Positions 47,001 to 58,487 of a stretch of 64,000 bases of DNA are shown here, piece by piece. Origin of the DNA: Paraburkholderia phosphatilytica. Lineage in GTDB: Bacteria > Pseudomonadota > Gammaproteobacteria > Burkholderiales > Burkholderiaceae. Within the stretch, counting starts at the first letter, position 1. Each line of letters begins with the position of its first letter. A program made the translations under genes and the position numbers. The notes beneath the pieces are model-generated. The model worked only from the letters and a program-made list of their open reading frames with translations. It was not told where the DNA came from and did no database searches. The stretch spans positions 186,001-250,000 of the forward strand of contig NZ_QQOA01000006.1 of NCBI RefSeq assembly GCF_003443895.1. Reading direction: 5' to 3'.

Positions 47001-47771
47001 CTACGGCCTGTCAGGATCAAGCTGCGCGATCACATGCTCGCATGCCGCGATCCATGCTGCGTCGCCGCCATGCCGACGCAGCACGTCGAGCCCTTGCGCT
47101 GTAAACGTGCCGGGTGTCGCGATGGATCGTCCTAGCACGTCGATCGGTGTCGTCGCCTTGTATCGTGAATACGCGACGCAGTCTTCGACACTGCTGAATA
47201 CCAGCTCTCTCGCGCGTTCAGCAGGCAGGCCTTGTTCGTTGAGCCATTGCTGAAGCTCGTGGATCAGGAAATAGAACCAACCGTTCATGCACGCGCCCAC
47301 CATCGCAAGCTCGAATTCGTGCTCCGTTGCGAGCGGCACCACGTTGCCCAGCGGCGCCAGCAACGGTTCGGCGATCGAGCCTGGTGGATAGACCGCGACA
47401 GTCGAACGATTGATCTCCGACGCGCGCGACAGCATCGCCCGGCTGTATTCGCGTGCTCCGAAGAGTCGCTGCAGTTCGCCGACGGACACACCACCGGCAA
47501 CCGAAATCAGCGGCTGGCCAGGCTTTAGCGTGACTTCTTGCGCAAGCGTTTCGAGCTGTGCTGGACGCACACCGAGAAGCACGACGTCAGCAGCGTCCGC
47601 CACGTCCTGGTTGCTGGGCAGCACGGCGCATCCCAGCTCTTCTGCCAGCGCTTGAGCCTTATCGTGATTCCTCGGCGAGAGCAGACATTGCGTCGCGCTG
47701 CCGGCTCGACTCAAACCACGCACCATCTTCTCGGTGAGATCTCCGATACCCAGCACGCCGAGCCTGATCAT
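47001..47771 (-). CDS. Pyrroline-5-carboxylate-reductase-like protein
   Basis: This 256-residue ProC-family protein has nucleotide motif LGVLGIGDLTEKMVRGL, strand VLLGVRPAQLETLAQEV, the VAGGVS turn, and a C-terminal helical dimerisation domain (ATTPIDVLGRSIATPGTF). In true ProC the C-terminal region reads VTSPGGTT; here it is TTPIDV...ATPGTF, so substrate may differ from pyrroline-5-carboxylate. Stop is adjacent to that of the lipoprotein gene (convergent). Candidate role: a secondary imine reductase. Confidence 0.78.
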   Translation of the reverse strand: MIRLGVLGIGDLTEKMVRGLSRAGSATQCLLSPRNHDKAQALAEELGCAVLPSNQDVADAADVVLLGVRPAQLETLAQEVTLKPGQPLISVAGGVSVGELQRLFGAREYSRAMLSRASEINRSTVAVYPPGSIAEPLLAPLGNVVPLATEHEFELAMVGACMNGWFYFLIHELQQWLNEQGLPAERARELVFSSVEDCVAYSRYKATTPIDVLGRSIATPGTFTAQGLDVLRRHGGDAAWIAACEHVIAQLDPDRP

Positions 47772-47850
47772 GGTGAGGCCACTCCTTCGAAAGCTGGATC
47801 GGGATCAGCGTCGCTGCAACGCGATGCATTGCATCGACGCAGTTGAACCG

Positions 47851-48681
47851 TTACGAGCGCAGCGCGGCCGCGTGAAATGCGACGTGATCGCCAATGAAGC
47901 TGGCGATGAAGTAGTAGCTGTGATCGTAGCCGGGGCGAAGATTCAAGGTCAGCGGATGGCCCGCGGCATCGCAAGCTGCACGCAGCAATTCAGGCTTGAG
48001 CTGCGTTTCAAGGAATTCGTCGCCTTCGCCTTGCTCGATCAGAAGCGGCAGTTTCTCTTGCGCCGACTTTACAAGCTCGGTTGCGTCGTACTGCTTCCAG
48101 CTGTCGCGATCGGCGCCAAGATAAGCGGTGAATGCCTTCTCGCCCCACGGCACCTGCGAAGGCGCGACGATCGGCGAAAACGCCGACACGCTGCGATAGC
48201 GGCCGGGATTCTTCAGCGCAACGACAAGCGCGCCATGACCCCCCATCGAGTGTCCGCTGATCGCGCGCGCGTCCGTTGCCGGGAAATTCGCTTCGATCGA
48301 CGCGGGCAGTTCGCTCGCGACGTAGTCGTACATCCGGTAGTGCGACGACCACGGCTTCTGGGTCGCGTTGACGTAGAAGCCGGCGCCTTTGCCGAGGTCA
48401 TACGCAGCGTCGTCGGCGACGTCATCGCCGCGCGGGCTCGTGTCCGGCGCGACGATGATCACGCCATGCTCCGCCGCGTAGCGTTGCGCACCAGCCTTGG
48501 TGATGAAATTCTGTTCGGTGCAGGTGAGGCCGGAGAGCCAGTAGAGCACGGGGAGTGTGTTCGTCTGCGCCTGCGCGGGCAGGAACACGGAAAAATTCAT
48601 GCTGCAGCCAAGCGCTTCCGACTGATGCCGGTACACGTCCTGCCAGCCGTTGAAACACGCGCGATGTTCGATCCGTTCCAT
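47851..48681 (-). CDS. fghA: S-formylglutathione hydrolase
   Basis: This 276-residue alpha/beta-hydrolase (esterase D family) has nucleophile Ser145 in GHSMGGHG, early motif VLYWLSGLTCTEQNFITKAG, and late Asp/His (GYDHSYYFIASFIGDH). It hydrolyses S-formylglutathione to formate and glutathione, the last step of glutathione-dependent formaldehyde oxidation. It is the final gene after frmR-adhC-gfa on the same strand, with 52 bases from gfa. Confidence 0.95.
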   Translation of the reverse strand: MERIEHRACFNGWQDVYRHQSEALGCSMNFSVFLPAQAQTNTLPVLYWLSGLTCTEQNFITKAGAQRYAAEHGVIIVAPDTSPRGDDVADDAAYDLGKGAGFYVNATQKPWSSHYRMYDYVASELPASIEANFPATDARAISGHSMGGHGALVVALKNPGRYRSVSAFSPIVAPSQVPWGEKAFTAYLGADRDSWKQYDATELVKSAQEKLPLLIEQGEGDEFLETQLKPELLRAACDAAGHPLTLNLRPGYDHSYYFIASFIGDHVAFHAAALRS

Positions 48682-48733
48682 TGCAGATTCCGGTGAAGGG
48701 CGGCCCGGCGCAGCGGAGCCGCCCGGATTGACC

Positions 48734-49309
48734 TTACTTCAGCACGCCGCTGAGCTTCGCGCACTGGGTGGCGAGCGCGTCCATCAGCGGTGGATTGAGG
48801 CAGTCGTAGGGTGCGAGGCCGAGCTCGGTGAGCCGTGCGCGCACGCCGGCCATCTGGTCCGGAACCGCGCCGCCGCCTTCGATGATCGACGACACGAATG
48901 CGGCAAAGCGCGGTTCTTCCCAGCCGCTTTCCGGCGAAAGCTCGACGTGGATGAAGTCGAGACCGTAAAACGCGTGATCCTTGTTTTCGATCCGGCAGTA
49001 CATGTGCGCGCCGCAGCCCTTGCACGCATACCGTTGAATCACGGCTTTCGGGTCGACGACCTGCAGCTTTTCCGCATGCTGGGTGACCTCGATCTTGTCT
49101 CGCGGCGCGACGCCGATCATCGCGAAAGCGGCGCCAGCCGGCTTCCAGCATTTCGTGCAGCCGCATACGTGGTTGTGCGCGACGTTGCTCTGCACGCGCA
49201 CCTCGACTGGATCGCTCTTGCACAGGCAGCGGAGCGTGCCGCCGCCGAAACCGGATTGACCTTTCTTGACGCCACCGTCCACCGACGGATGTATCGCTAC
49301 GGTACTCAT
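48734..49309 (-). CDS. gfa: S-(hydroxymethyl)glutathione synthase
   Basis: This 191-residue Gfa/CENP-V-fold zinc protein has Cys clusters [21 protein letters not shown] and [12 protein letters not shown] that bind two zinc ions. It speeds formation of S-(hydroxymethyl)glutathione from formaldehyde and glutathione. Start at 49309 follows GGAGG. It sits between the class III alcohol dehydrogenase and fghA, the expected operon position in betaproteobacteria. Confidence 0.95.
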   Translation of the reverse strand: MSTVAIHPSVDGGVKKGQSGFGGGTLRCLCKSDPVEVRVQSNVAHNHVCGCTKCWKPAGAAFAMIGVAPRDKIEVTQHAEKLQVVDPKAVIQRYACKGCGAHMYCRIENKDHAFYGLDFIHVELSPESGWEEPRFAAFVSSIIEGGGAVPDQMAGVRARLTELGLAPYDCLNPPLMDALATQCAKLSGVLK

Positions 49310-49380
49310 CGTCATCCTCCAGAGAGCTTCATGGAAAATCGGCGCGGTATCACCGCGCCGCACCGGCGCACGGCGGCGTT

Positions 49381-50964
<1,584 letters not shown>

Positions 50965-51591
50965 TCAGTTCGCGCTAAAACCGCGCCGTGCGAAGAAGCG
51001 TTCGAGTTCGCGTTCCTCGGGCCTCACGCCCGTGAATACCGCGACGTATTCGGCGATGCGCGACATCCGGGTATCGAGATCTTCGGAGGGTTGCGTGGCG
51101 ACGTAGCCGAGCTGCGTGAAATACATCGCTCGCGCGCGTACGTCGGCGGTGAGCGGCGGGTAGTCGAAACGTCTGAACATCGCGGTCAGCGCGGCGATGC
51201 GCTGTTGGTCGTCATCCGCCGCCTCGTGCGCGATTTCCGGCGATTGCTGGGCCCAGCTGCGGATCGCGGCTTCGTAGCGCGAGTGAAACAGGGTGTCGTC
51301 GAACCAGCAGTCGAACACGTTCAATACCGCTTCGCACACGGTCTCGGCGTAGGCCTCGGTCCGCTTGATCCAGTTGCCCGTGTTGGTGGATTTCCAGCGG
51401 CTCAGCAGCGCGGCCAGCAGTTCCTCGCGATCCTTGAAGAACCAGTAGAAGCTCGTGCGGGACAGGTTCAGCTTCTTCGCGAGCGGCAGGATACGAACGG
51501 ATTCGACACCGCCTTCCAGCAGGCTCTCATAGGCGACATCCAGCCACATTTCGGGCGAACCGCGTACGGCGTCCACGGTCGTTGTGTCCAT
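50965..51591 (-). CDS. TetR-family transcriptional regulator
   Basis: This 208-residue protein has an N-terminal TetR helix-turn-helix (LAKKLNLSRTSFYWFFKDREELLAALL, about 35-60) and a helical ligand domain. Start at 51591 is set by AAAAGGA with 9-base spacing; the ATG at 51600 would leave none. It is divergent from the demethylase-like flavoprotein at 51822 and probably controls it. The intergenic region contains ACACATGTGT and two TGTACA copies as candidate sites. Confidence 0.92.
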   Translation of the reverse strand: MDTTTVDAVRGSPEMWLDVAYESLLEGGVESVRILPLAKKLNLSRTSFYWFFKDREELLAALLSRWKSTNTGNWIKRTEAYAETVCEAVLNVFDCWFDDTLFHSRYEAAIRSWAQQSPEIAHEAADDDQQRIAALTAMFRRFDYPPLTADVRARAMYFTQLGYVATQPSEDLDTRMSRIAEYVAVFTGVRPEERELERFFARRGFSAN

Positions 51592-51703
51592 GACAGGCAT
51601 TCCTTTTTTGACGAACTACGCGCCCGGCAGGCGCGCGCCGGACCAGCCGGCATTGTGCCGCAGCGGCTTGGGGCGAGCGTTGGTAGAGGTTCGATGGATT
51701 CAG

Positions 51704-51740
51704 TGTACATCAATGTCCTTCAACTTGACACATGTGTACA
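51704..51740. promoter_or_regulatory. Candidate TetR operator upstream of demethylase-like gene
   Basis: TGTACA occurs at 51704-51709 and 51735-51740, and a perfect 10-bp palindrome ACACATGTGT at 51728-51737 overlaps the second. All lie between the TetR start (51591) and the oxidoreductase start (51822). Confidence 0.45.
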
Positions 51741-51821
51741 TTGCTTCTAACCTGCATATCACCCGCAGTCGTTCCGGGCTGCCGGGACGTCTTCCCCCGC
51801 AATGCAACGAGAGGCACTTCC

Positions 51822-53858
51822 ATGTCGACCGATCCGCTGTTGCAGCCGTACACGCTCAAGCACGTGACCTTCCGCAATCGAATCATGACGACGTCGCACG
51901 AGCCGGCGTACGCGGAGGACGGCATGCCGAAAGAGGCGTACCGCGCGTACCACGTCGAGCGAGCGAAGGCGGGTATCGCGTTGACGATGACGGCGGGTTC
52001 GGCGGCGGTGTCGAAAGACAGCCCGCCGGTGTTCAACAACATCCTCGCGTACCGCGATGAAGTGGTCGGCTGGATGAAAGATCTCGTCGACGAATGCCAC
52101 GAGCACGGCGCGAAAGTGATGATCCAGCTCACGCATCTCGGCCGTCGCACGCGCTGGGACAAGGGCGACTGGCTGCCGGCCGTGTCGCCGTCGCATGCGC
52201 GCGAGCCCGCGCACCGCGCGTTCCCGAAGAAGATCGAGGAATGGGATATCGATCGCATCGTCCGCGACTTCGCCGATGCCGCGGAGCGCATGAAAGCGGC
52301 GGGGCTCGACGGCCTCGAAATCGAATCGTACGGTCACCTGATGGATCAGTTCTGGTCGCCGCTGACGAACACGCTGGACGCGCCTTACGGCGGCTCGCTC
52401 GACAATCGACTTCGCTTTACGTTCGACGTGCTGCGCGCGATCCGCGCGCGGGTGGGCAACGACTTCCTGCTCGGCCTGCGCTATACCGCCGACGAAATCA
52501 TCGCGGGCGGCATCACGAAGGCGGAGGGCATCGAGATTTCGCAGCGGCTCGCGAAAAGCGGACTCGTCGACTATCTGAACGTGATCCGTGGGCACCTCGA
52601 GACCGACGCGGGCCTGACCGACATCATCCCGATCATGGGCATGAAAAGCGCGCCGCACCTCGATTTTGCGGGCGAAATTCGCGAGGCGACGGGCTTCCCC
52701 ACCTTTCACGCCGCGCGCATTCAGGACGTTGCGACGGCACGCTACGCGATCGAGTCGCGCAAGGTGGACATGGTGGGCATGACACGCGCGCACATGACCG
52801 ATCCGCACATCGTCAGAAAGATCATCGAACGCAGGGAAGACGATATCCGCCCGTGCGTCGGCGCGAATTACTGTCTCGACCGGATCTATCAGGGCGGCGC
52901 GGCTTACTGCATTCACAACGCGGCCACCGGGCGCGAACTGACGATGCCGCACACCATCGAGCGTGCTCCCACGAAGCGCAAGATCGTGATCGTCGGCGCG
53001 GGCCCTGCGGGTCTCGAAGCAGCACGCGTAGCGGGCGAGCGCGGTCACGATGTGCTCGTGCTCGAAGCGATGAACGATCCGGGCGGTCAGATCCGGTTGA
53101 CCGCGCAAACCGAGCGCCGCAAGGAAATGATGGGCATCATCGACTGGCGCATGTCGCAGTGCGAGCGGCTCGGCGTTCGCTTCGCGTTCAACACCTGGGC
53201 CGATGCCGCCACCGTGCAGGCGGAAAACCCGGACGTGGTGATCGTCGCCACCGGCGGTATGCCGCACACCGAGGTGCTGAGCGAAGGCAACGAACATGTC
53301 GTGTCTTCGTGGGACATCATCTCGGGCGACGTGAAGCCCGGCACGAACGTGCTGATCTTCGACGATGCCGGCGATCATGCCGCGCTGCAGGCCGCCGAAA
53401 CGATCGCCCAGGCGGGCGGCAGCGTGGAAGTGATGACGCCCGATCGCGCATTCTCGCCCGAGGTGATGAGCATGAATCTCGTGCCTTATATGCGGACGCT
53501 TCAGAAACTGAAGACGAAGTTCACGGTGACCTACCGGCTCGAAGCGGTGCGTCGCGAAGGCGGCGATCTGGTTGCGATCGTCGGCAGCGACTATGGTGGC
53601 GTGCGCATCGAGCAGCGTCACGATCAGATCGTCGTCAATCACGGCACCATTCCGATGGACGAGCTGTATTTCGAGCTCAAGCCGCTGTCCAGCAATCTCG
53701 GCGCGGTCAACTACACCGATCTGATCGATGGCAAGACGCAGGCCGAAGCGAAGAATTCTGACGGACGCTTTCGGCTCTTCAGGATCGGCGATGCGGTTTC
53801 CGCGCGCAACACGCATGCGGCGATCTACGACGCGTTGCGGCTCGTCAAGGATCTTTGA
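51822..53858 (+). CDS. Flavin/iron-sulfur N-demethylase of the dimethylglycine/N-methylproline demethylase type
   Basis: This 678-residue multidomain enzyme of the old-yellow-enzyme/trimethylamine dehydrogenase class has an FMN TIM barrel (1-340), an iron-sulfur segment (345-363), an FAD/NADH Rossmann domain with VIVGAGPAGLEAARVAGERG near 390, and a second nucleotide fold. The cysteine pattern is C345, C351, C363, with Ala348 where trimethylamine dehydrogenase has C348. The sequence CVGANYCLDRIY recalls DgcA and N-methylproline demethylases rather than 2,4-dienoyl-CoA reductase. It likely oxidatively removes an N-methyl group, releasing formaldehyde. Start 51822 chosen over an unsupported leader. 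Confidence 0.82.
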   Translation: MSTDPLLQPYTLKHVTFRNRIMTTSHEPAYAEDGMPKEAYRAYHVERAKAGIALTMTAGSAAVSKDSPPVFNNILAYRDEVVGWMKDLVDECHEHGAKVMIQLTHLGRRTRWDKGDWLPAVSPSHAREPAHRAFPKKIEEWDIDRIVRDFADAAERMKAAGLDGLEIESYGHLMDQFWSPLTNTLDAPYGGSLDNRLRFTFDVLRAIRARVGNDFLLGLRYTADEIIAGGITKAEGIEISQRLAKSGLVDYLNVIRGHLETDAGLTDIIPIMGMKSAPHLDFAGEIREATGFPTFHAARIQDVATARYAIESRKVDMVGMTRAHMTDPHIVRKIIERREDDIRPCVGANYCLDRIYQGGAAYCIHNAATGRELTMPHTIERAPTKRKIVIVGAGPAGLEAARVAGERGHDVLVLEAMNDPGGQIRLTAQTERRKEMMGIIDWRMSQCERLGVRFAFNTWADAATVQAENPDVVIVATGGMPHTEVLSEGNEHVVSSWDIISGDVKPGTNVLIFDDAGDHAALQAAETIAQAGGSVEVMTPDRAFSPEVMSMNLVPYMRTLQKLKTKFTVTYRLEAVRREGGDLVAIVGSDYGGVRIEQRHDQIVVNHGTIPMDELYFELKPLSSNLGAVNYTDLIDGKTQAEAKNSDGRFRLFRIGDAVSARNTHAAIYDALRLVKDL

Positions 53859-54117
53859 CCGCAAGCAAGTTTCCTGCAGTTTAAGCGCGCCTACGTCGGC
53901 GAACGACCGTAAGGTCTTCGCCGGTTTCGGCATGCCTGCGCGCGCCTGTCTCTAGTGTGATGCGCACGTTGCAAAGCACATCTATACGTTGCGCGGGTAA
54001 ACACCATTTTTGACGCGTTGACAGTTGGTTCCAAATGGCACTAATCTGATTTCGCACAGGATGCCTTCTTTCGCGCGTTCGCTGTTCCCCACAGCCGTTG
54101 AACGTCAAGGAGTCGAA

Positions 54118-55428
54118 ATGAGCACCGCCAGCAGAGCCCCCGATGTTGATCGCAGTGAAGCCATATCGCAGCCGGCCTTCCGCACCGATGACGCTGTCGT
54201 CGGCTATCGGGCCAGCACGATCGATGCTTCGCTGATTCGCGCCTACGAGGCGATCGACCGCAAGGCGATGCGCGCATTCCGGCTGGCGCGGCTGCGCGAT
54301 CAGCTTCGCGCGCACGACTACGCCGGCATGCTGCTCGCCGATCCGCTGAACATCCGCTACGCGACGGACACCAACAACCTCGGCCTGTGGGTCATGCACT
54401 CGCCGAGCCGCTATGTGTTCGTCGCAACCGACGGGCCGGTGATCCTGTTCGATTTCACGGGCAGCCGCCACAACAGCGAAGGGATCGAATCGATCGATGA
54501 AATCCGTCCCGCCACGCCGTGGATCTATTTCCTTGCGGGCCCGCGTGTCGAAGAAAAGGCGGAGCTGTGGGCAAAAGAAATTGCGGATGTCGTTCGTACC
54601 TACGGTGCGGGCAATCGCCGGCTTGCCGTCGATCGTTGCGACCCGTGGGGCGCCGAGCGGCTCAAGGGCCATGGCATCCAGCTGTTCGACGCGCAGCCGT
54701 TGACCGAACAGGCGCGCGTCGTCAAGGGACCGCAGGAGATCGAACAGCATCGCGTTTCGATGGGTGTCTGCGACCTGGGCATCGCGAGAATGCGTGAAGC
54801 GCTCACGCCGGGCATCACCGAAAACCAGCTGTGGAGCGTCTTTCACGCCACCAACATCGCGCACGGCGGCGAGTGGGCGGAGTCGCGCCTGCTCAGTTCG
54901 GGTCCGCGTACGAACCCGTGGTTTCAGGACGCGACGAATCGCGTGATCGAAGCGGGCGACATGGTCGCGTTCGATACGGACATGGTCGGCCCCGGCGGCG
55001 CGCTGTCCGACATATCGCGCAGTTTCATCTGTCCGGGCAAGGGCGTGTCTGGCCATCAGCGTGACCTGCTCGGCTTCGCGGAAGACCAGATTGCGCACAA
55101 CGTCAGCCTGCTGAAGGCCGGCATGTCGTTCCGCGAATTCGCCGAACAGTGCTGGCCAGTGCCGGACCGCTATGTGCACAACCGCTACATGATGATGCTG
55201 CACGGCGTCGGACTCGTGGACGAGTATCCGAGCATCGCGTACGCGGTGGATTTCGATGCGTGGGGATATGACGGAGTCCTGCAGGAAAACATGATCGTGT
55301 CCGTCGAGAGCTTTATCGGCGAAGCGGGCGGCAAGGAAGGCGTGAAGCTCGAGGAACAGGTGCTGATTACCGCGACGGGTGCGATCGCGCTGTCGGACTG
55401 CCCGCGTCTCGATCATCCGTACGTTTGA
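54118..55428 (+). CDS. M24-family enzyme of the DddP (DMSP lyase)/creatinase-like type
   Basis: This 436-residue pita-bread-fold protein has a creatinase N-terminal domain and an M24 domain. Candidate metal ligands D286, D288, D298, H362, E397 and E412, catalytic D368 and Y357 are each exactly 9 positions from D295, D297, D307, H371, E406, E421, D377 and Y366 that I recall for DddP, a DMSP lyase. Stretches such as DPLNIRYATD, GGEWAESRLLSSGPRTNPWF and HGVGLVDEYP also look DddP-like. AAGGAG sets the start. DddP-type cleavage of DMSP or a related onium ester is plausible; an aminopeptidase P or creatinase-like hydrolase remains possible. Confidence 0.75.
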   Translation: MSTASRAPDVDRSEAISQPAFRTDDAVVGYRASTIDASLIRAYEAIDRKAMRAFRLARLRDQLRAHDYAGMLLADPLNIRYATDTNNLGLWVMHSPSRYVFVATDGPVILFDFTGSRHNSEGIESIDEIRPATPWIYFLAGPRVEEKAELWAKEIADVVRTYGAGNRRLAVDRCDPWGAERLKGHGIQLFDAQPLTEQARVVKGPQEIEQHRVSMGVCDLGIARMREALTPGITENQLWSVFHATNIAHGGEWAESRLLSSGPRTNPWFQDATNRVIEAGDMVAFDTDMVGPGGALSDISRSFICPGKGVSGHQRDLLGFAEDQIAHNVSLLKAGMSFREFAEQCWPVPDRYVHNRYMMMLHGVGLVDEYPSIAYAVDFDAWGYDGVLQENMIVSVESFIGEAGGKEGVKLEEQVLITATGAIALSDCPRLDHPYV

Positions 55429-55439
55429 GTATCGAAGCG

Positions 55440-56435
55440 ATGCACGCGAGCACGTTGCCGTTGTTGATCGATTCCGATGCGGTGCTCGGCAATGCGTCGC
55501 CGCGACAGATGGTCGATGCGCTTGCCAGTGGACATCTTCGCAGGGACGTCTCCACGACGCGGATGTATTCGCCGATCGTCCGCGAGGCACGTGCCGACGC
55601 AGAGGTGCTGACGTGGCTCGGTTCGCGGACGGACGGCAGGATGGGCATGAAGTTCGTCACCGTCTCGGCTGACAACCCAGAGCGGATGGGAAGCGGCGTG
55701 GACACGATCCATTCGGCTTTCGTGCTGTGCGATGCGGACGACGCACACCTCCAATGCTTCATTGTCGGCAATAGCTTCACGCGGTACAAGACGGCTGCCG
55801 ATTCTGCGCTCGGCGCGCGCTTTCTCGCGCCGACGCGGCCCACGAGATTGCTGATGATCGGCGCGGGATCGCAGGCGCCGGTTCATCTGCAGGTGATATG
55901 CGCTGAGTTTCCTTCGCTTGAGCGCGTCGATGTGTGGAACCGGGATAGTGCTCGCGCGGAACGTCTCGCCGAGCAGATGCAACTGAAGTTGCCTGCGGAA
56001 GTCCGCGCTTCGGCTTCGCTCGAGCGAAGCGCGGGCGAAGCGGACATCGTCAGCTGCGTGACCCGCGCGGCGGAGCCGGTGTTGAAGGGCGCGTGGCTGA
56101 AGCCCGGTACGCATGTGGACCTGGTGGGCGGATACACACCGCAGATGCGCGAGGCTGACGACGACGTGGTGCGCAACGCGCGGCTGTTCGTCGATCATCG
56201 GGCGCTCGTGATGGAGCACTGCGGCGACGTCGTGCAACCGCTTGCGCGTGGGGTGATCGACGCGTCGCATATCGTCGGCGACCTGTTCGATCTGTGTGGA
56301 AAGACCGTCGAGGGCCGGCGAAGCGATAGCGAAATCACGGTGTTCAAGAATGGCGGAGGCGGCCATCTGGATCTGATGTTCGCCGAATGGATTTATGCGT
56401 TGCAATGCGCAACGCAAAGCGCGACGCAGCGCTGA
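55440..56435 (+). CDS. Ornithine cyclodeaminase/mu-crystallin-family imine reductase
   Basis: This 331-residue protein has the family fold: KFVTVSADNP (substrate lysine region), SFTRYKTAADSALGARFLA, a Rossmann motif LLMIGAGSQAPVHLQVI, and GTHVDLVGGYTPQMREAD. The hallmark Asp of true ornithine cyclodeaminase (GGDCPGKTE in the copy at 62056) is replaced here by GGYTPQM, so it is more likely a ketimine (pyrroline/piperideine-2-carboxylate) reductase. ATG 55440 is 11 bases after the M24 stop. A TTG start at 55425 overlapping the M24 stop is the alternative. Confidence 0.82.
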   Translation: MHASTLPLLIDSDAVLGNASPRQMVDALASGHLRRDVSTTRMYSPIVREARADAEVLTWLGSRTDGRMGMKFVTVSADNPERMGSGVDTIHSAFVLCDADDAHLQCFIVGNSFTRYKTAADSALGARFLAPTRPTRLLMIGAGSQAPVHLQVICAEFPSLERVDVWNRDSARAERLAEQMQLKLPAEVRASASLERSAGEADIVSCVTRAAEPVLKGAWLKPGTHVDLVGGYTPQMREADDDVVRNARLFVDHRALVMEHCGDVVQPLARGVIDASHIVGDLFDLCGKTVEGRRSDSEITVFKNGGGGHLDLMFAEWIYALQCATQSATQR

Positions 56436-56482
56436 GTCGACGAACAGGTGGCCTGACAGTGGCAGCGAACAAGGAACACGAC

Positions 56483-57010
56483 ATGGAATTCAGTGCGAAG
56501 GTCGCGAGCCTGGCGCAAGACCTCGCGGAGCCCGACGGGGACTCACGGTCGATTGCCGACGACGTGTTCGTCAAGGTCGCCACGACGGGGCCACTCAGCG
56601 ATATGTGGCGCCTGACGTTATGGGCGAACTGCTACTGCGAACCGATTTTTGCGGAGATGGCGCAAACGTTCGACGTCGGGCGTGACGAATTCAACGTACT
56701 GAGTTGTCTCGCGTCGTATGGGTCGATGCTCGCCAAGCATGTCTGCGAAGTGACTGGACGCCCGAAGAACAGCATCAGCCGCGCAGTGAACAGTCTCGTC
56801 GCGCGCAAGCTGATCAAGCGGAAGACGAACGCCAACGATCGTCGCGAGAGTCTGCTGATTCTCAACGACAGCGGGCGGCGTCTTTACGAAAAGGTCCTGC
56901 CGGTCGCGGTCGATCGCCAGACGCTGATGCTGCAGATCCTGAGCGACGAGGAGCGGGCGCTGCTCGGCAGAATCCTCGACAAGCTGATGAGCGTCCGGCA
57001 CGAATGGTGA
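56483..57010 (+). CDS. MarR-family transcriptional regulator
   Basis: This 175-residue winged-helix protein has a recognition region [44 protein letters not shown], with the wing typical of MarR. Start at 56483 follows AAGGAA; upstream in-frame residues overlap the preceding gene and are rejected. It is embedded between catabolic and transport genes of the cluster and probably controls them in response to the transported substrate. Confidence 0.9.
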   Translation: MEFSAKVASLAQDLAEPDGDSRSIADDVFVKVATTGPLSDMWRLTLWANCYCEPIFAEMAQTFDVGRDEFNVLSCLASYGSMLAKHVCEVTGRPKNSISRAVNSLVARKLIKRKTNANDRRESLLILNDSGRRLYEKVLPVAVDRQTLMLQILSDEERALLGRILDKLMSVRHEW

Positions 57011-57033
57011 ACGCGGTTGATGGAGAGAGTCTC

Positions 57034-57846
57034 ATGAACAGCATCACATCCCCTTTTCTCGCGTCCGGAACGGGCGCGGGACCTGCGGCTGGAACCGGCG
57101 CGCCGATTCTGTGCGTGGATCGCGTCGGCAAGGTGTTCGGCGCGCACCGGGTTCTTGAAGACGTCAGCTTCCAGATGCGTACCGGCGAAGTGATCGCGAT
57201 CATCGGGCCGAGCGGTTCCGGCAAGAGCACGCTGCTGCGATGTATCAATCAGCTCGAGCCGCCGACGGAAGGCAGCGTGACGATCGACGACGTGACGATC
57301 CACGCCGGCCAGGCGCCATCGCACCGCGAACTGGTCACGTTGCGCCGGCGGATCGGCATGGTGTTCCAGTCGTTCAACCTGTTTCCGCATCTGAGCGTGC
57401 TGCGCAACGTCAGTCTCGCGCAGGAACGGACGATGGGCCGCAGCCGCAAGGAGGCGGACGAACGCTCGCTCGAACTGCTGGAGAGAGTGGGCCTTGCGAA
57501 CAAGGCGTCGCAGTTTCCCGTCCGATGTTCAGGCGGCCAGCAGCAGCGCATCGCGATCGCACGCGCGCTCGCGCTGGAACCCGAAATCATGCTGTTCGAC
57601 GAGCCGACGTCGGCCCTCGATCCGGAACTCGGCCTCGAGGTGCTGGCCGTGATGAAAGAACTCGCGACGTCAGGTATGACGATGATCGTCGTCACGCACG
57701 AAATGCACTTCGCGGAAAGCGTCTCCGACCGCGTGATCGTGATGGCCGATGGACGTGTGCTGGAAGAGGGCGAAAGTGAAGAGGTGATGCGGCGACCGAA
57801 AACCGAGCGGGCCGCGCGATTCCTGAGCGCAGTGAGGGACCGGTGA
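57034..57846 (+). CDS. Polar amino-acid ABC transporter ATPase
   Basis: This 270-residue ATPase has Walker [11 protein letters not shown]-loop [11 protein letters not shown], signature CSGGQQQR (usual LSGGQ with Cys in place of Leu), Walker [15 protein letters not shown] and H-loop VVTHEM. The GlnQ/HisP-type subfamily is clear. Start at 57034 follows GGAGAG. The stop overlaps the permease start codon, so translation is coupled. The Cys in the signature position is unusual but within tolerance. Confidence 0.95.
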   Translation: MNSITSPFLASGTGAGPAAGTGAPILCVDRVGKVFGAHRVLEDVSFQMRTGEVIAIIGPSGSGKSTLLRCINQLEPPTEGSVTIDDVTIHAGQAPSHRELVTLRRRIGMVFQSFNLFPHLSVLRNVSLAQERTMGRSRKEADERSLELLERVGLANKASQFPVRCSGGQQQRIAIARALALEPEIMLFDEPTSALDPELGLEVLAVMKELATSGMTMIVVTHEMHFAESVSDRVIVMADGRVLEEGESEEVMRRPKTERAARFLSAVRDR

Positions 57847-58487
57847 TGATCCTCGATCTCTCCGCCATCCTGAAGGGCGTGCCGTGGACGGTCGCGCTCA
57901 CCCTCACCACCTTCATTCTCGGTGCGGTGCTCGGTTTGCCGCTGTGCGGCATGCGGCTGTCGCGCAATGTGCTCGTGCGCGGCGTCGCGACGGCGATCGT
58001 GGTGGTATGCCGGTCGATCCCGCCGATCGTGTGGCTGTTCTTCGTGTTTTTCGGCATCGGCAACGACCTGTTTTCGATGAGCCCGTTCGTTGCGGCGGCC
58101 ATCGGCCTGGGTGTGGTGACGGCGGCGAATATGTCGGAGATCTACCGCGGCGCGCTGACGGCGATTCATCCCGGCCAGTACGAAGCCGCGAAAGTGCTCA
58201 ACCTCACGCGCCTGCAGCAGTTCCGAGACGTCGTGGGTCCGCAGCTGATCCGCATCGCGTTGCCCACGGCGGCGACGTATCTGATCGGTCTCCTGAAGGA
58301 TTCCGCCGTGGCCTCGACGATCGGCGTCAACGAACTCGCGTTCCAGGCGTATCACGTGTCTCAGGTGACCTTCCGGGGCCTGAGTGTCTACGGTTCCGCC
58401 GCGGTGCTGTATATCGCGCTGAGTCTGCCGGTTGCATGGCTGTCGCGATGGGCCGACGTTCACCTTCGTTCACGGGTGTCACGATGA
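57846..58487 (+). CDS. Polar amino-acid ABC transporter permease 1
   Basis: This 213-residue HisM/GlnP-type permease has an EAA loop ending in SEIYRGALTAIHPGQYEAAKVLN, about five transmembrane helices and a LGVVTAANMSEIYRG signature. The ATG overlaps the ATPase TGA by one base (GTG 57843 is an alternative). Its end overlaps permease 2 by four bases (ATGA). Confidence 0.93.
   Translation: MILDLSAILKGVPWTVALTLTTFILGAVLGLPLCGMRLSRNVLVRGVATAIVVVCRSIPPIVWLFFVFFGIGNDLFSMSPFVAAAIGLGVVTAANMSEIYRGALTAIHPGQYEAAKVLNLTRLQQFRDVVGPQLIRIALPTAATYLIGLLKDSAVASTIGVNELAFQAYHVSQVTFRGLSVYGSAAVLYIALSLPVAWLSRWADVHLRSRVSR

Noticed and set aside
51759..53933. 724-residue open frame antisense to the demethylase-like gene
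   Set aside because: It shadows a gene with clear domains; no recognisable motifs and biased composition.
53881..55590. 569-residue open frame antisense to the M24 gene
   Set aside because: It lies opposite a gene with full catalytic residues; no domain of its own.
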